DNA of 64,000 bases from a bacterium (lineage in GTDB: Bacteria > Bacillota > Clostridia > Lachnospirales > Lachnospiraceae), in the NCBI GenBank assembly GCA_030524675.1, contig JAUNGE010000014.1, positions 1 through 64,000 of the forward strand. The letters are read 5' to 3'. Below the pieces are notes generated by a model. The model searched no databases and was not told the origin of the DNA. It saw only the letters and a list, made by a program, of their open reading frames with translations. The translations under genes and the position numbers were made by a program. Below, in pieces: positions 52,606 to 60,984 of this stretch (position 1 is its first letter; each line of letters opens with the position of its first letter).

Positions 52606-53556
52606 CTATTGTCCTCCCTTCTTCTGGTAGTCCTGAACTTTCTTGATTAAATCTCGATTGTAGCGCTGCCAGTCGGTATCGAAACGAGTCATAAATGTAT
52701 CCAGAGCATTTGCGCTGTCATCCATCAGAAATGTCTGAATCATAGCATCTACAGACATCTCACTTGGATAGTGGTGATCCTGGTAGTCAGCAATCTTACC
52801 CTCGTTGATATACTCTACCATGCCATCCAGTGTGGAAGGAAGTGTAAATTCGCCTTTCTTACATGGAACTGCACTCTGGTCATCCAGATAAACCTGAACG
52901 TTCTCATCCTCTAACAGGAAGTCCAACACTTCATATGCCGCCTCTTTGTTTGGGCAGTTTGCCATAATGGAGAACTGCAAATCATTACCGGAGTTCAGAA
53001 CATTCTCCTCTGCATTGTTGCTTGCAGGGAACACGAAAGAGTCAATATTCATAGTTGGATTTACAGTCTTAATCTGCGATATTGCATAGCTTCCGATTAC
53101 ATACATTGCAGATTCCCCTCTCGCGAATGCTGTACATGCATCGTTATAGGAGTATGCATACGGGTCCGGCTGTGCATACTGAAGCAGAGATTTTGTGATA
53201 ACAGCAACCTCTCTGTATGCTTCAGAGAAGGTAGCCTCTCCGCGGTTTACCTGATTGCAGATATCCGTCGGAGCCAAATCTACACAGATTGCGTTCCATG
53301 GCGCCAGACAGGTCCATGTATCCTTAAATCCAAAATACAGTGGCTGAACTCCTGCTGCCTGAATCTCCTCGCACAGTGCTGTAAACTCATCCCAAGTCGT
53401 GGGAATCTCCCATCCATACTCATTGAAAAGGTCTTTGTTATACAGAACACCTGCTGCGTTCGCTGCATACGGCACTGCATAAATGCCGTCCATCGGTATG
53501 AACTCCAGGGTCAAAATACCTTTTGACCCCAACATCTTTATATTTGTATTATACAT
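52606..53556 (-). pseudogene. 5'-truncated sugar-binding protein of the ABC importer
   Basis: The frame matches the family 1 extracellular solute-binding fold only from about M-D-G-I-Y-A-V-P-Y-A-A-N-A onward, a segment that normally lies roughly 130-150 residues into such proteins. The signal peptide, lipobox cysteine and first lobe are missing. The first ~18 codons are simply the palindromic element (53508-53536) read through. A promoter (53548-53577) and a GGAG nine bases before the ATG at 53493 could still express a 295-residue fragment, but it could not be exported. It is therefore called a pseudogene; the permeases downstream look intact. Confidence 0.85.
53508..53536 (-). repeat. Palindromic element at the break in the binding-protein gene (copy 4)
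   Basis: On the minus strand GATGTTG, then GGGGTCAAAA-GGTA-TTTTGACCC, 29 bases identical to copies 1 and 2. The sequence homologous to solute-binding proteins begins within a few codons of its end. Confidence 0.88.
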
Positions 53557-53577
53557 ATCTCACACATATAATACCAA
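53548..53577 (-). promoter_or_regulatory. Possible promoter before the truncated binding-protein gene
   Basis: TTGGTA (53572-53577) and TATAAT (53548-53553) are 18 bases apart on the minus strand. Transcription would start at or just inside the palindromic element. The 53580-53782 stretch behind it is very A/T rich and holds no gene. Confidence 0.5.
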
Positions 53578-53782
53578 ATATTTCCTTATTTAGTAAAGAG
53601 TTTTTGGTAATTTTTTTTGGAATTTTTTTACATTTTTCTTTTTTCTTTTTTATAATTGTATGTTTTATATAATTTTCCCTTTTATATGTCTCTTTTTTAG
53701 GCTTTTTGCATATTTTTTGTTTTTTTCATTTTCTACTTTTATGAACTCATTTATCTGCCTTTATTATCTGCTATACACGATT

Positions 53783-54094
53783 CTATCTGCAAATTCCACG
53801 TGTCAGTTCGTATGCTGCTTCCTCACACAACAATTTCCAAATTTTATACAGAGCCTCCCTGGGTTCCGCATATACCAGCCCAACCATACCCACAAATGCA
53901 AGAAAGAAAAAAAGCCCCGCTGCCACAATTCTCACACATTCTTTTCCAATTTGCCAAAAATGCCAAAGCCCAATCCCCCGCTCCACAATCACTTTATCTT
54001 TGCCGACCCTGTATTTCTTTCTCAATTTTTTCTGACGTGCTTCTCTCTTCTTTGTCTCCACACTCTTCTTCTCTAATATACTCTTATACTTCAT
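53783..54094 (-). CDS. Small membrane protein of unknown function
   Basis: 103 residues. A strongly basic N-terminus (M-K-Y-K-S-I-L-E-K-K, then K-K-L-R-K-K-Y) is followed by one membrane helix (about 55-75) and a short C-terminal helix. No family is recognised. It is the last gene of the operon that starts at 55918 and lies just before the broken sugar operon. Confidence 0.6.
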   Translation of the reverse strand: MKYKSILEKKSVETKKREARQKKLRKKYRVGKDKVIVERGIGLWHFWQIGKECVRIVAAGLFFFLAFVGMVGLVYAEPREALYKIWKLLCEEAAYELTRGICR

Positions 54095-54179
54095 GTTTCA
54101 TCCTCTAACACTTCACATACTTTCTTTCTCCTTTTCTATGCTCCAGCTGCCTCCTAGCCCAATCCCTGTATCCAGCTTC

Positions 54180-54764
54180 TCATCTCTTTGGCAAAAGCAG
54201 AGAACGGCACAGCGGGGCAGAGGCTGCAGTATAGGAAAATGGATTTGGTATATAATTCATAAAATAGGTATTGTCCGCTTTTTCCATCATCATTTTCCTG
54301 ATTTCCTTTCTCTCCTCCTCACACACAAAATCAAACAGGAATCTGTCACATGCATCCCCATATTTTCGTAATGCCCACTCAGTCGCCTCAATCTCCTCCG
54401 GTTTTACGCCGCACACCAAGAGCAGCATATCCTGCTCCAGAAACGAGATTTCTTCAAATGACTCTTTTGAAACTGTGCCATAATCTTTTACCAGAAAATC
54501 ATATTCTCCTGCGCTCCCTTATCTCCAGGTTTCTTTTTTATACAGAGAAATTCCCTCAAACTTCACTGCCCCAAATTTTTCTCTTCTTGCCTTTTGATAG
54601 AGCTGCAGTACTTTTTCCGGATAATCGGAATCATTCATTTCAATATAGCAGGCGCGATATCCTGTAATCTGCAAATACTTTACAATCTGCAGCGTCTGTG
54701 TCGTCACCCCGATTCTGGGAAGTGCTCCAGCAACAGCGATTGTCTGTAGCCTCTGTCTTCTCAA
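54180..54764 (-). pseudogene. CpaE/MinD-like P-loop gene with an in-frame stop
   Basis: Codons 1-81 (54764 to 54522) encode T-I-A-V-A-G-A-L-P-R-I-G-V-T-T-Q, a P-loop-like start resembling TadZ/CpaE proteins but lacking the usual Walker lysines. A TAA follows at 54519-54521. The same frame continues without interruption to 54180 with E-Y-D-F-L-V-K-D-Y-G-T and L-L-L-V-C-G-V-K-P-E-E, the expected Walker-B-like and next strand. One nonsense codon therefore splits a ~194-codon gene. It overlaps the upstream gene by four bases (ATGA). It could be a recent null mutation or a sequencing error. Confidence 0.75.
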
Positions 54765-55918
54765 ATACCTTCCTCCCTTTCTTTCCCTTCTTCCACTTTT
54801 CTACGGACACTGCTGTCTTTTATCCTTATATTCTGATATATCCACCCGCAAAAAAAGAACAAAAACAGCAGCGCTGCCAGAGTTATCCCTGCCATATCTT
54901 CCACTTTGATTTCTCTGCCATCTTCCTGCAAATGTTCTTTTGTGCTTTCTGATGTCTTCTTTTTTTCACTCTCTTCTATGCTCTTTTCTATATTTTTTTC
55001 TGTGCCTTTTTCTATACTGTTGCCTCTATCCCTCTGCTTCTCATACCAAGCTGTCAGACGCACTTTAGAATCAAGCCCTCTCTCAGGCCGATACCCATAG
55101 ATCATCTCCTGTTGTTTTCCTACAACGGCTTCTCGGACAATTTCTCCGGTATACACTGCAGTGTAATCTCTCACCAAGCGCTCCACAAAAACAGCTGCCT
55201 CCCTGCAAAGCCCATACTCCTCATCCAGCCAAGTTCCTCCATTCCAGCGCATATCGTAAATTCGGTGTGTGTCTGTATCCAACCCTTCCTCCTGAAGCAA
55301 AAACTCCTCCATTCCTTCTAACTGAGGTCTCTCATCATCATGTGGTATCATCTTTCCGTTCAACATATAAGATGCTGCCTGGTATTCCCGAAACAAAACA
55401 GTAAAAAATACATCCCTCCTCCAATACTCTCCTTCTTCTATGACAGAGACAAGAGCTAAATGCCCATTCTCTCGATTCTTTTCAGTCGGAACCGCAAAGA
55501 TATCTTCCAATCCATAAAAATGTTCTTCTTCCGTCACGGCAATACGTGTTTCAGGCAAAATCACATCCACAATCTGAGCCTCCAGCAGCTGGTAAATCTT
55601 CCCATCCTCTTCTATATACGGCTCTGGTGTCTCCAAAATCTCCTCCGTGCTTTCATATACATCTGAATACTTCGTAATAGTCTCCATCTCTTCTTCTATC
55701 ATTTCCTGAGAAATCTCTTTCAGCCTGTAAATCCCATCCCTTTTTTCTAAAACAGGTGGAAACTGACGAAGTACTTCCTCTTTTTCCTTTTCTTTCACAA
55801 TCACCTGATGATTCACCGTATCTGCGCCAAATACTTTTCTGCCTTTTGATAAAGGAAACAGCAGAAAGAAAGCGCTCAGAATCAACAGCACCATTTTCTT
55901 CTCCCATCGTCTTTCCAC
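54761..55918 (-). CDS. Secreted, membrane-anchored protein of unknown function
   Basis: 385 residues from the GTG at 55918, or 377 from the ATG at 55894, which has a better-spaced GGGAG. A signal or anchor helix lies near residues 9-30. An acidic outside region of ~280 residues, rich in Glu, Tyr and Ile, includes a repeated R-L-K-E-I and K-I-Y-Q-L-L-E pattern. A charged Glu/Lys/Ser coiled segment (about 300-345) precedes a C-terminal membrane helix (about 348-366) and a basic tail. No family is recognised. First gene of a three-gene operon with a P-loop protein and a small membrane protein. Confidence 0.65.
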   Translation of the reverse strand: MERRWEKKMVLLILSAFFLLFPLSKGRKVFGADTVNHQVIVKEKEKEEVLRQFPPVLEKRDGIYRLKEISQEMIEEEMETITKYSDVYESTEEILETPEPYIEEDGKIYQLLEAQIVDVILPETRIAVTEEEHFYGLEDIFAVPTEKNRENGHLALVSVIEEGEYWRRDVFFTVLFREYQAASYMLNGKMIPHDDERPQLEGMEEFLLQEEGLDTDTHRIYDMRWNGGTWLDEEYGLCREAAVFVERLVRDYTAVYTGEIVREAVVGKQQEMIYGYRPERGLDSKVRLTAWYEKQRDRGNSIEKGTEKNIEKSIEESEKKKTSESTKEHLQEDGREIKVEDMAGITLAALLFLFFFCGWIYQNIRIKDSSVRRKVEEGKEREEGI

Positions 55919-55924
55919 AGTTTC

Positions 55925-55990
55925 CTTCCCCCTTATCTCTTATTCCTTATCCCTTGCCCCTTACCTCTTACCTCTTGTTCTTTGTCCTTT
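55925..55990. repeat. Short degenerate C/T repeat upstream of the unknown operon
   Basis: CTTATCTCTTATTCCTTATCCCTTGCCCCTTACC-like units with a period of about 7-8 bases lie in the leader of the operon (55919-56072). Nothing coding is visible here. Confidence 0.5.
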
Positions 55991-56079
55991 ACCCCAACAA
56001 ACTTCTCTGCTAAAAACAAATATCGCTCTCTTATTTCTTATTGAGATATACTTGTTATTTTATATCTTTATACAATATT

Positions 56080-56107
56080 ATTATATCTCTTTTTAAGCAT
56101 TTGTCAA
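56080..56107 (-). promoter_or_regulatory. Consensus promoter of the unknown operon (TTGACA-16-TATAAT)
   Basis: Both hexamers are perfect: TTGACA at 56102-56107 and TATAAT at 56080-56085 on the minus strand, 16 bases apart. It would give a ~155-base leader before 55918. GAGATATA/TATATCTC (56043-56089) forms a loose dyad around the start. Confidence 0.75.
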
Positions 56108-56140
56108 TATTTTATTTCTTTTTAAGAAACTTTATTTCGC

Positions 56141-56185
56141 AAAAAAACTTCCCTCTCTTCATCTTCAAAGAAAGGGAAGTTTTTT
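56141..56185 (-). terminator. Terminator of glmM
   Basis: AACTTCCCTCT and AGAAAGGGAAGTT form the stem, flanked by A-run and T-run so that it can work in both directions. It lies ~30 bases after the glmM stop. Confidence 0.85.
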
Positions 56186-56214
56186 ATATCTGTCACTTTT
56201 TTTGCATATGTCTA

Positions 56215-57564
56215 TTATTTTTCCTGCATATGCCCCTGTGCTCTCATCACTTCAATAACCTGGTCCACATACTTCTCGCAGATGTCATGTTCTGGCGCCT
56301 CCACCATCACACGTACCACTGGCTCCGTGCCACTCTGACGCAGCAGAATTCGTCCGGTCTCACCCAGAGCTTCTGCCACTTTCTTCACTTTCTCCTGCAC
56401 CTTCTCGTCATCCTGTGCTGCTGCCTTATCCAAAACACGCACATTTTTCAGAACCTGCGGATATACTTTCAGGTCAGAAGCCAGTTTGGAGAGGGTCTGT
56501 TTCTTCTCCAGCATCACTTCCATCACTTTCAGAGAAGTCAAAATACCGTCTCCTGTTGTCGCATGTTTGCTGAAAATAATATGGCCAGACTGTTCTCCTC
56601 CAAGGCAGTGTCCATTTGCAGACATATTTTCGTAGACATATTTATCGCCTACCTTTGTCTGTACATAGTCGATGCCCGCCTTCTCCAAAGCCTTATATAA
56701 TCCAAAATTCGACATGACAGTTGTGACAATCGTGTTGTTGACTAATGTTCCGTTCTCCTTCATGTACTTTCCGCAGATATACATGATAGCGTCTCCATCT
56801 ACAACATTTCCGTTTTCATCGACTGCCAGGCAGCGGTCTGCATCGCCGTCATATGCAAATCCCACATCCAAACCATTTTCTTTCACGAATTTCTGAAGCC
56901 CCTCAATATGAGTGGAACCGCATCCGGTGTTGATGTTCACGCCATTCGGCTCATCATTGATAACATAAGTCTCCGCTCCCAATGCATTAAACACATTTCT
57001 CGCAATCGCGGATGCACTTCCGTTTGAGCAGTCCAGACCGACTTTTTTATGTTTAAAAGAACGAGTTGCAATCGAAATCAGATATCCAATATAGCGGTTT
57101 CTTCCCGCTGAGAAGTCTGTGGTGCGGCCGATTTTCTCTCCGACAGCAAGCGGAATCTCTGGCATCTCTCCATCCAGATATTTCTCAATTTCATCAATCA
57201 CAGAATCTTCCAGCTTCTCGCCATCTCCATTGATTACTTTGATTCCATTATCATAGAATGGGTTATGGCTGGCAGAAATCATGATACCACAGTCAAAGCC
57301 CTCGGTGCGGACAACATAAGAAACGCTCGGAGTTGTTGTCACATGAAGTAAGTAAACATCCGCACCTGATGCGGTCAGACCAGCTACTAGAGAATACTCA
57401 AACATATAGCTGCTCCGTCTGGTATCTTTTCCAATTACAATCTGTGCCTGATGATCCTTTCCATAATACCAGCCCAGAAAACGCCCAACCTTAAAGGCAT
57501 GCTCCACAGTCAGTCCTTTATTTGCCTCTCCTCGAAATCCATCTGTTCCAAAATATTTTCCCAT
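56215..57564 (-). CDS. glmM: Phosphoglucosamine mutase
   Basis: 449 residues. Interconverts glucosamine-6-phosphate and glucosamine-1-phosphate for UDP-GlcNAc and peptidoglycan. The phosphoserine loop ISASHNPFYDNG lies at 96-107 (Ser99), the metal loop D-G-D-A-D-R follows near 240, and the sugar-binding G-G-E-Q-S-G-H near 323. The C-terminal phosphate-binding R-Q-S-G-T-E-P is complete. The 301-base gap upstream (57565-57865) has no clear promoter or gene. Confidence 0.97.
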   Translation of the reverse strand: MGKYFGTDGFRGEANKGLTVEHAFKVGRFLGWYYGKDHQAQIVIGKDTRRSSYMFEYSLVAGLTASGADVYLLHVTTTPSVSYVVRTEGFDCGIMISASHNPFYDNGIKVINGDGEKLEDSVIDEIEKYLDGEMPEIPLAVGEKIGRTTDFSAGRNRYIGYLISIATRSFKHKKVGLDCSNGSASAIARNVFNALGAETYVINDEPNGVNINTGCGSTHIEGLQKFVKENGLDVGFAYDGDADRCLAVDENGNVVDGDAIMYICGKYMKENGTLVNNTIVTTVMSNFGLYKALEKAGIDYVQTKVGDKYVYENMSANGHCLGGEQSGHIIFSKHATTGDGILTSLKVMEVMLEKKQTLSKLASDLKVYPQVLKNVRVLDKAAAQDDEKVQEKVKKVAEALGETGRILLRQSGTEPVVRVMVEAPEHDICEKYVDQVIEVMRAQGHMQEK

Positions 57565-57691
57565 ACTAAAACCTTCCTTTTTTTAATTTAGCCAAATATC
57601 CTACTATTTATATATATGGTATTCGTCCCTAAACCGACACGCCTGCCGTCAGCAACAATGATTTGCCACTTAGTATATCACTTTCCCTGAT

Positions 57692-57712
57692 TGGTGTCAA
57701 AAGAATTTCACC
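57692..57712. repeat. Possible decayed palindromic element
   Basis: GGTGTCAAAAGAATTTCACC resembles the hairpin at 59927-59952 (GGTGTCAAAA...TTTTGACACC) but has lost part of one arm; GTGATATCA lies ~60 bases to the right. It is the only recognisable item in the 57565-57865 gap and could be coincidence. Confidence 0.3.
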
Positions 57713-57865
57713 GCCTGCAAACAAAAATGCCCTTCTTTTGCAAATATCTTCTGATTTCTGTTCTGTATGCAGTGATATCATATCATTTCTTGCAAACGGG
57801 ACATTCTCCTCAGAATCCTTTCACAAAAGAGGGACATGTTTTCTTTCTGTGTGTATTTTTATATT

Positions 57866-58723
57866 CTACTTCTTTCTCAAGTCTGCCTCATCCAGATAGC
57901 GGCCGAGTGCATCCTGCCAGGAAGGAAGGCGCATAAATCCATTTTCTTCCAGTTTGTCTTTATCCATCCGGCTGTTTTTTGGTCTGGCTGCTTTTGCAGG
58001 AAATGCGCTGCTGTCCACAGGAGTCACTTTGACATCGCTCATACCCGCTTGGCGGAAAATCTCGCAGGCAAACTCATACCAACTGCAGAGTCCTTCATTT
58101 GTGGCATGATATCTGCCATATTTCTCTGTCTGAATCATATCTACAAGAAGTCTTGCCAGATCATACGTATAAGTCGGAGAGCCAATCTGGTCATCCACTA
58201 CGCTGACAGCACCTCTCTCATTTCCCAGACGAATCATGGTGCGGATAAAGTTTTTGCCATTCACGCCGAATACCCATGCAATGCGGACAATAAAGAACTT
58301 TTCTGTCAATGTCTCCACTGCCAGCTCACCCTCATACTTTGTCTCACCATATACATTTAACGGCTTTCTCTCATCATCTGGCTCCCACGGGCGAGTTCCT
58401 TGTCCGTCAAATACATAATCTGTGCTGATATACATGAGCTTGCAGTTCAGATCTTTGCAGACCATGGCGATATTTCTGGTTCCATCTGCATTGACTTTGC
58501 GGCACACATCCACATTGTCCTCTGCTGCATCCACAGCCGTGTAAGCTGCGCAATGAATCACAGCATCTGGAGCGGCTTCTGTAATCACCTTTTTGCACGC
58601 GGCAGCATCCGTGATATCCATCTCATCCACATCCACACCGATTCCTTCGATTCCTCTTTTGGCCAGCTCATTCATCACATCATGGCCGAGCTGCCCTTTT
58701 ACACCTGTTACCAATACTTTCAT
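57866..58723 (-). CDS. rmlD: dTDP-4-dehydrorhamnose reductase
   Basis: 285 residues. Final step of dTDP-L-rhamnose synthesis. The NAD(P)-binding V-T-G-V-K-G-Q-L-G-H-D lies at 5-15, the Y-x-x-x-K motif is in Y-G-E-T-K-Y-E-G-E (about 130), and S-T-D-Y-V-F-D-G supplies the catalytic Thr. It follows rmlB by about 100 bases and is the last rml gene of the locus. Confidence 0.96.
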   Translation of the reverse strand: MKVLVTGVKGQLGHDVMNELAKRGIEGIGVDVDEMDITDAAACKKVITEAAPDAVIHCAAYTAVDAAEDNVDVCRKVNADGTRNIAMVCKDLNCKLMYISTDYVFDGQGTRPWEPDDERKPLNVYGETKYEGELAVETLTEKFFIVRIAWVFGVNGKNFIRTMIRLGNERGAVSVVDDQIGSPTYTYDLARLLVDMIQTEKYGRYHATNEGLCSWYEFACEIFRQAGMSDVKVTPVDSSAFPAKAARPKNSRMDKDKLEENGFMRLPSWQDALGRYLDEADLRKK

Positions 58724-58825
58724 CTATTTTTTTCCTTTCGCTTTTCCCAAATCACAGGCAAAGCCCACCAGATACTGTCAGCTTTTTCCATCTGCCAGTA
58801 TCTGCCTGTTCTTATCATGTTCTTA

Positions 58826-59854
58826 TCAGTCTGCCAGTCTCTCGCCGTACATTTTTTCAAAATACTTGCTGTACTCTCCACTGATAATATGCTCCCACCA
58901 CTCTTTATGATTCAGATACCACTCGATAGTCTGCTGAATTCCGGTATCAAACACATATTTCGGCTTCCAGCCAAGCTCTGTCTCTATTTTGGTCGGGTCA
59001 ATCGCATAGCGCATATCATGACCTGGACGGTCTGTCACATATTTAATCAGGCTCTCCGGCTTTCCTAAAGCCTTCAGGATTGTCTTGACAACTTCCAGGT
59101 TTGTTCTCTCGTTGTGTCCGCCGATGTTGTACACTTCACCGACACGTCCATTCCGCACAATCAGGTCAATCGCCACACAGTGGTCCTCTACATGCAGCCA
59201 ATCACGCACATTCTCGCCTTTTCCGTATACCGGAAGTTCTTCGTCATCCAGAGCACGGCTGATAATCAGCGGAATCAGCTTTTCTGGGAACTGATAAGGG
59301 CCATAGTTGTTGGAGCAGCGGGAAATCGTCACCGGCAGTCCAAAGGTTCTGTGATATGCCATCACAAACAGATCTGCACTTGCCTTGCTGGAAGAATATG
59401 GACTGGATGTGTGAAGCGGTGTTGTCTCCGTGAAAAATAAATCTGGACGGTCAAGCGGCAAATCCCCGTACACTTCATCTGTGGAAACCTGATGGAAACG
59501 TTTCACACCAAATGCCTTTGCCGCATCCAGAAGCACAACGGTTCCCATCACATTCGTCTGCACAAAAATGCCAGGGTCCTTGATGGAACGGTCTACATGG
59601 CTCTCTGCTGCGAAGTTGATGACAACGTCAAATTTTTCTTTTTCAAACAAATCAAACACAAAGGAACGGTCTGCGATATCACCCTTCACAAATTTATAGT
59701 TCGGCTTATTCTCCACTGGTTTTAATGTTTCCAAATTTCCTGCATAAGTCAGCAGGTCCAGATTGACGATTTCATCCTCCGGATATTTATTTACCATATA
59801 GTGCACAAAATTTCCTCCGATAAATCCGGCTCCGCCAGTTACCAAAATCTTCAT
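58826..59854 (-). CDS. rmlB: dTDP-glucose 4,6-dehydratase
   Basis: 342 residues. Second step of dTDP-L-rhamnose synthesis. The Rossmann motif TGGAGFIGGNFVHYM lies at 6-20, the catalytic D-E-V-Y-G-D near 124, and Y-S-S-S-K-A near 155. Strongly conserved N-N-Y-G-P-Y-Q-F-P-E-K-L follows. A palindromic element separates it from rmlA. Confidence 0.97.
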   Translation of the reverse strand: MKILVTGGAGFIGGNFVHYMVNKYPEDEIVNLDLLTYAGNLETLKPVENKPNYKFVKGDIADRSFVFDLFEKEKFDVVINFAAESHVDRSIKDPGIFVQTNVMGTVVLLDAAKAFGVKRFHQVSTDEVYGDLPLDRPDLFFTETTPLHTSSPYSSSKASADLFVMAYHRTFGLPVTISRCSNNYGPYQFPEKLIPLIISRALDDEELPVYGKGENVRDWLHVEDHCVAIDLIVRNGRVGEVYNIGGHNERTNLEVVKTILKALGKPESLIKYVTDRPGHDMRYAIDPTKIETELGWKPKYVFDTGIQQTIEWYLNHKEWWEHIISGEYSKYFEKMYGERLAD

Positions 59855-59887
59855 ATTTTCAATCTCCTTTATTTTTCTATATCATAA

Positions 59888-59952
59888 TAATATCAGGGTC
59901 AAATGCACGAAGCAATCCGTGATATCAGGTGTCAAAAGATATTTTGACACCT
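59888..59952 (-). repeat. Palindromic element, short composite form (copy 5)
   Basis: Read on the plus strand: ATATCAGGGTCAAAT, GCACGAAGCAATCCGTGATATC, then the hairpin AGGTGTCAAAA-GATA-TTTTGACACCT (59927-59952). The pieces match the ends of the 208-bp form at 62274 (TATCAGGGTCAAAT; GCACGGAGCAATTCGTGATATC) with about 140 internal bases missing. It lies between rmlA and rmlB. Confidence 0.82.
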
Positions 59953-59970
59953 ATGTTATCCTGCATTTAC

Positions 59971-60852
59971 TTATTTATCAATATATTTTCCTGCCAGAAC
60001 ATCCATCAGATACGCACCATACTGGTTCTTTTTCAGCGGCTCGATATCCTCCAGCAGCTGGTCCTTTGTAATCCAGTGATTCAGATATGCAATCTCCTCC
60101 AGGCAGGCAATCTTTCTGTGCTGATGTGTCTCTACTGTGCGGACAAAATTCGTGGCATCCACCAGAGATTCATGTGTTCCTGTATCCAGCCATGTGAACC
60201 CCTGTCCCAGAAGTTCCACATCTAACTCGCCCTTTTCCAGATAAATGCGGTTTAAATCTGTAATTTCCAGCTCACCGCGGGCAGATGGCTTGAGGTTCTT
60301 TGCATATTCCACAACTTTATTGTCATAGAAATACAATCCTGTCACACAGTAATTGCTCTTCGGATGCGCCGGCTTTTCCTCGATGGAAATGGCCTTTCCG
60401 TCGGAATCAAACTCCACGATACCAAAACGCTCCGGATCATCCACATAATATCCAAATACAGTAGCGCCTGCTGCCTTATTTGCAGCGCGAACCAGACGTT
60501 TCTTCAGGCCGTGTCCGGCAAAAATATTATCTCCCAGCACCATTGCCACAGAATCCGTTCCGATAAATTCTTCTCCAATGATAAAAGCCTGCGCCAGACC
60601 ATCCGGAGACGGCTGCACTGCATACTGCAGATGGACTCCAAACTGATGCCCATCACCCAAAAGCGCCTCAAACCTCGGCGTGTCAAGCGGTGTGGAGATA
60701 ATCAGAATATCCCGAATTCCTGCTTCCATCAGAACCGACAGCGGATAATAAATCATTGGCTTGTCATAAATCGGCAGAAGCTGTTTTGATGTTACCATTG
60801 TCAGCGGATACAGTCTTGTACCGGAACCTCCGGCTAAAATAATACCTTTCAT
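59971..60852 (-). CDS. rmlA: Glucose-1-phosphate thymidylyltransferase
   Basis: 293 residues. First step of dTDP-L-rhamnose synthesis. The nucleotide-binding [16 protein letters not shown] lies at 3-18, followed by [11 protein letters not shown]. The donor-site L-G-D-N-I-F-A-G-H and the W-L-D-T-G-T-H region are present. The frame opens at 60906, but GGAGG just before the ATG at 60852 sets the start. It begins 132 bases after the MerR-methyltransferase stop and may share its promoter. Confidence 0.97.
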   Translation of the reverse strand: MKGIILAGGSGTRLYPLTMVTSKQLLPIYDKPMIYYPLSVLMEAGIRDILIISTPLDTPRFEALLGDGHQFGVHLQYAVQPSPDGLAQAFIIGEEFIGTDSVAMVLGDNIFAGHGLKKRLVRAANKAAGATVFGYYVDDPERFGIVEFDSDGKAISIEEKPAHPKSNYCVTGLYFYDNKVVEYAKNLKPSARGELEITDLNRIYLEKGELDVELLGQGFTWLDTGTHESLVDATNFVRTVETHQHRKIACLEEIAYLNHWITKDQLLEDIEPLKKNQYGAYLMDVLAGKYIDK

Positions 60853-60984
60853 GTTTCCTCCATTCTGTGCCTCGCACAAGTTCTCTCTTTCTATTTTTGT
60901 AAACAATATTTTCTTCTATTCTATATTTTTACACAAATTTTGCACATGGATTTTTTCATAAATCACAGATATCTCAAAAATGGC

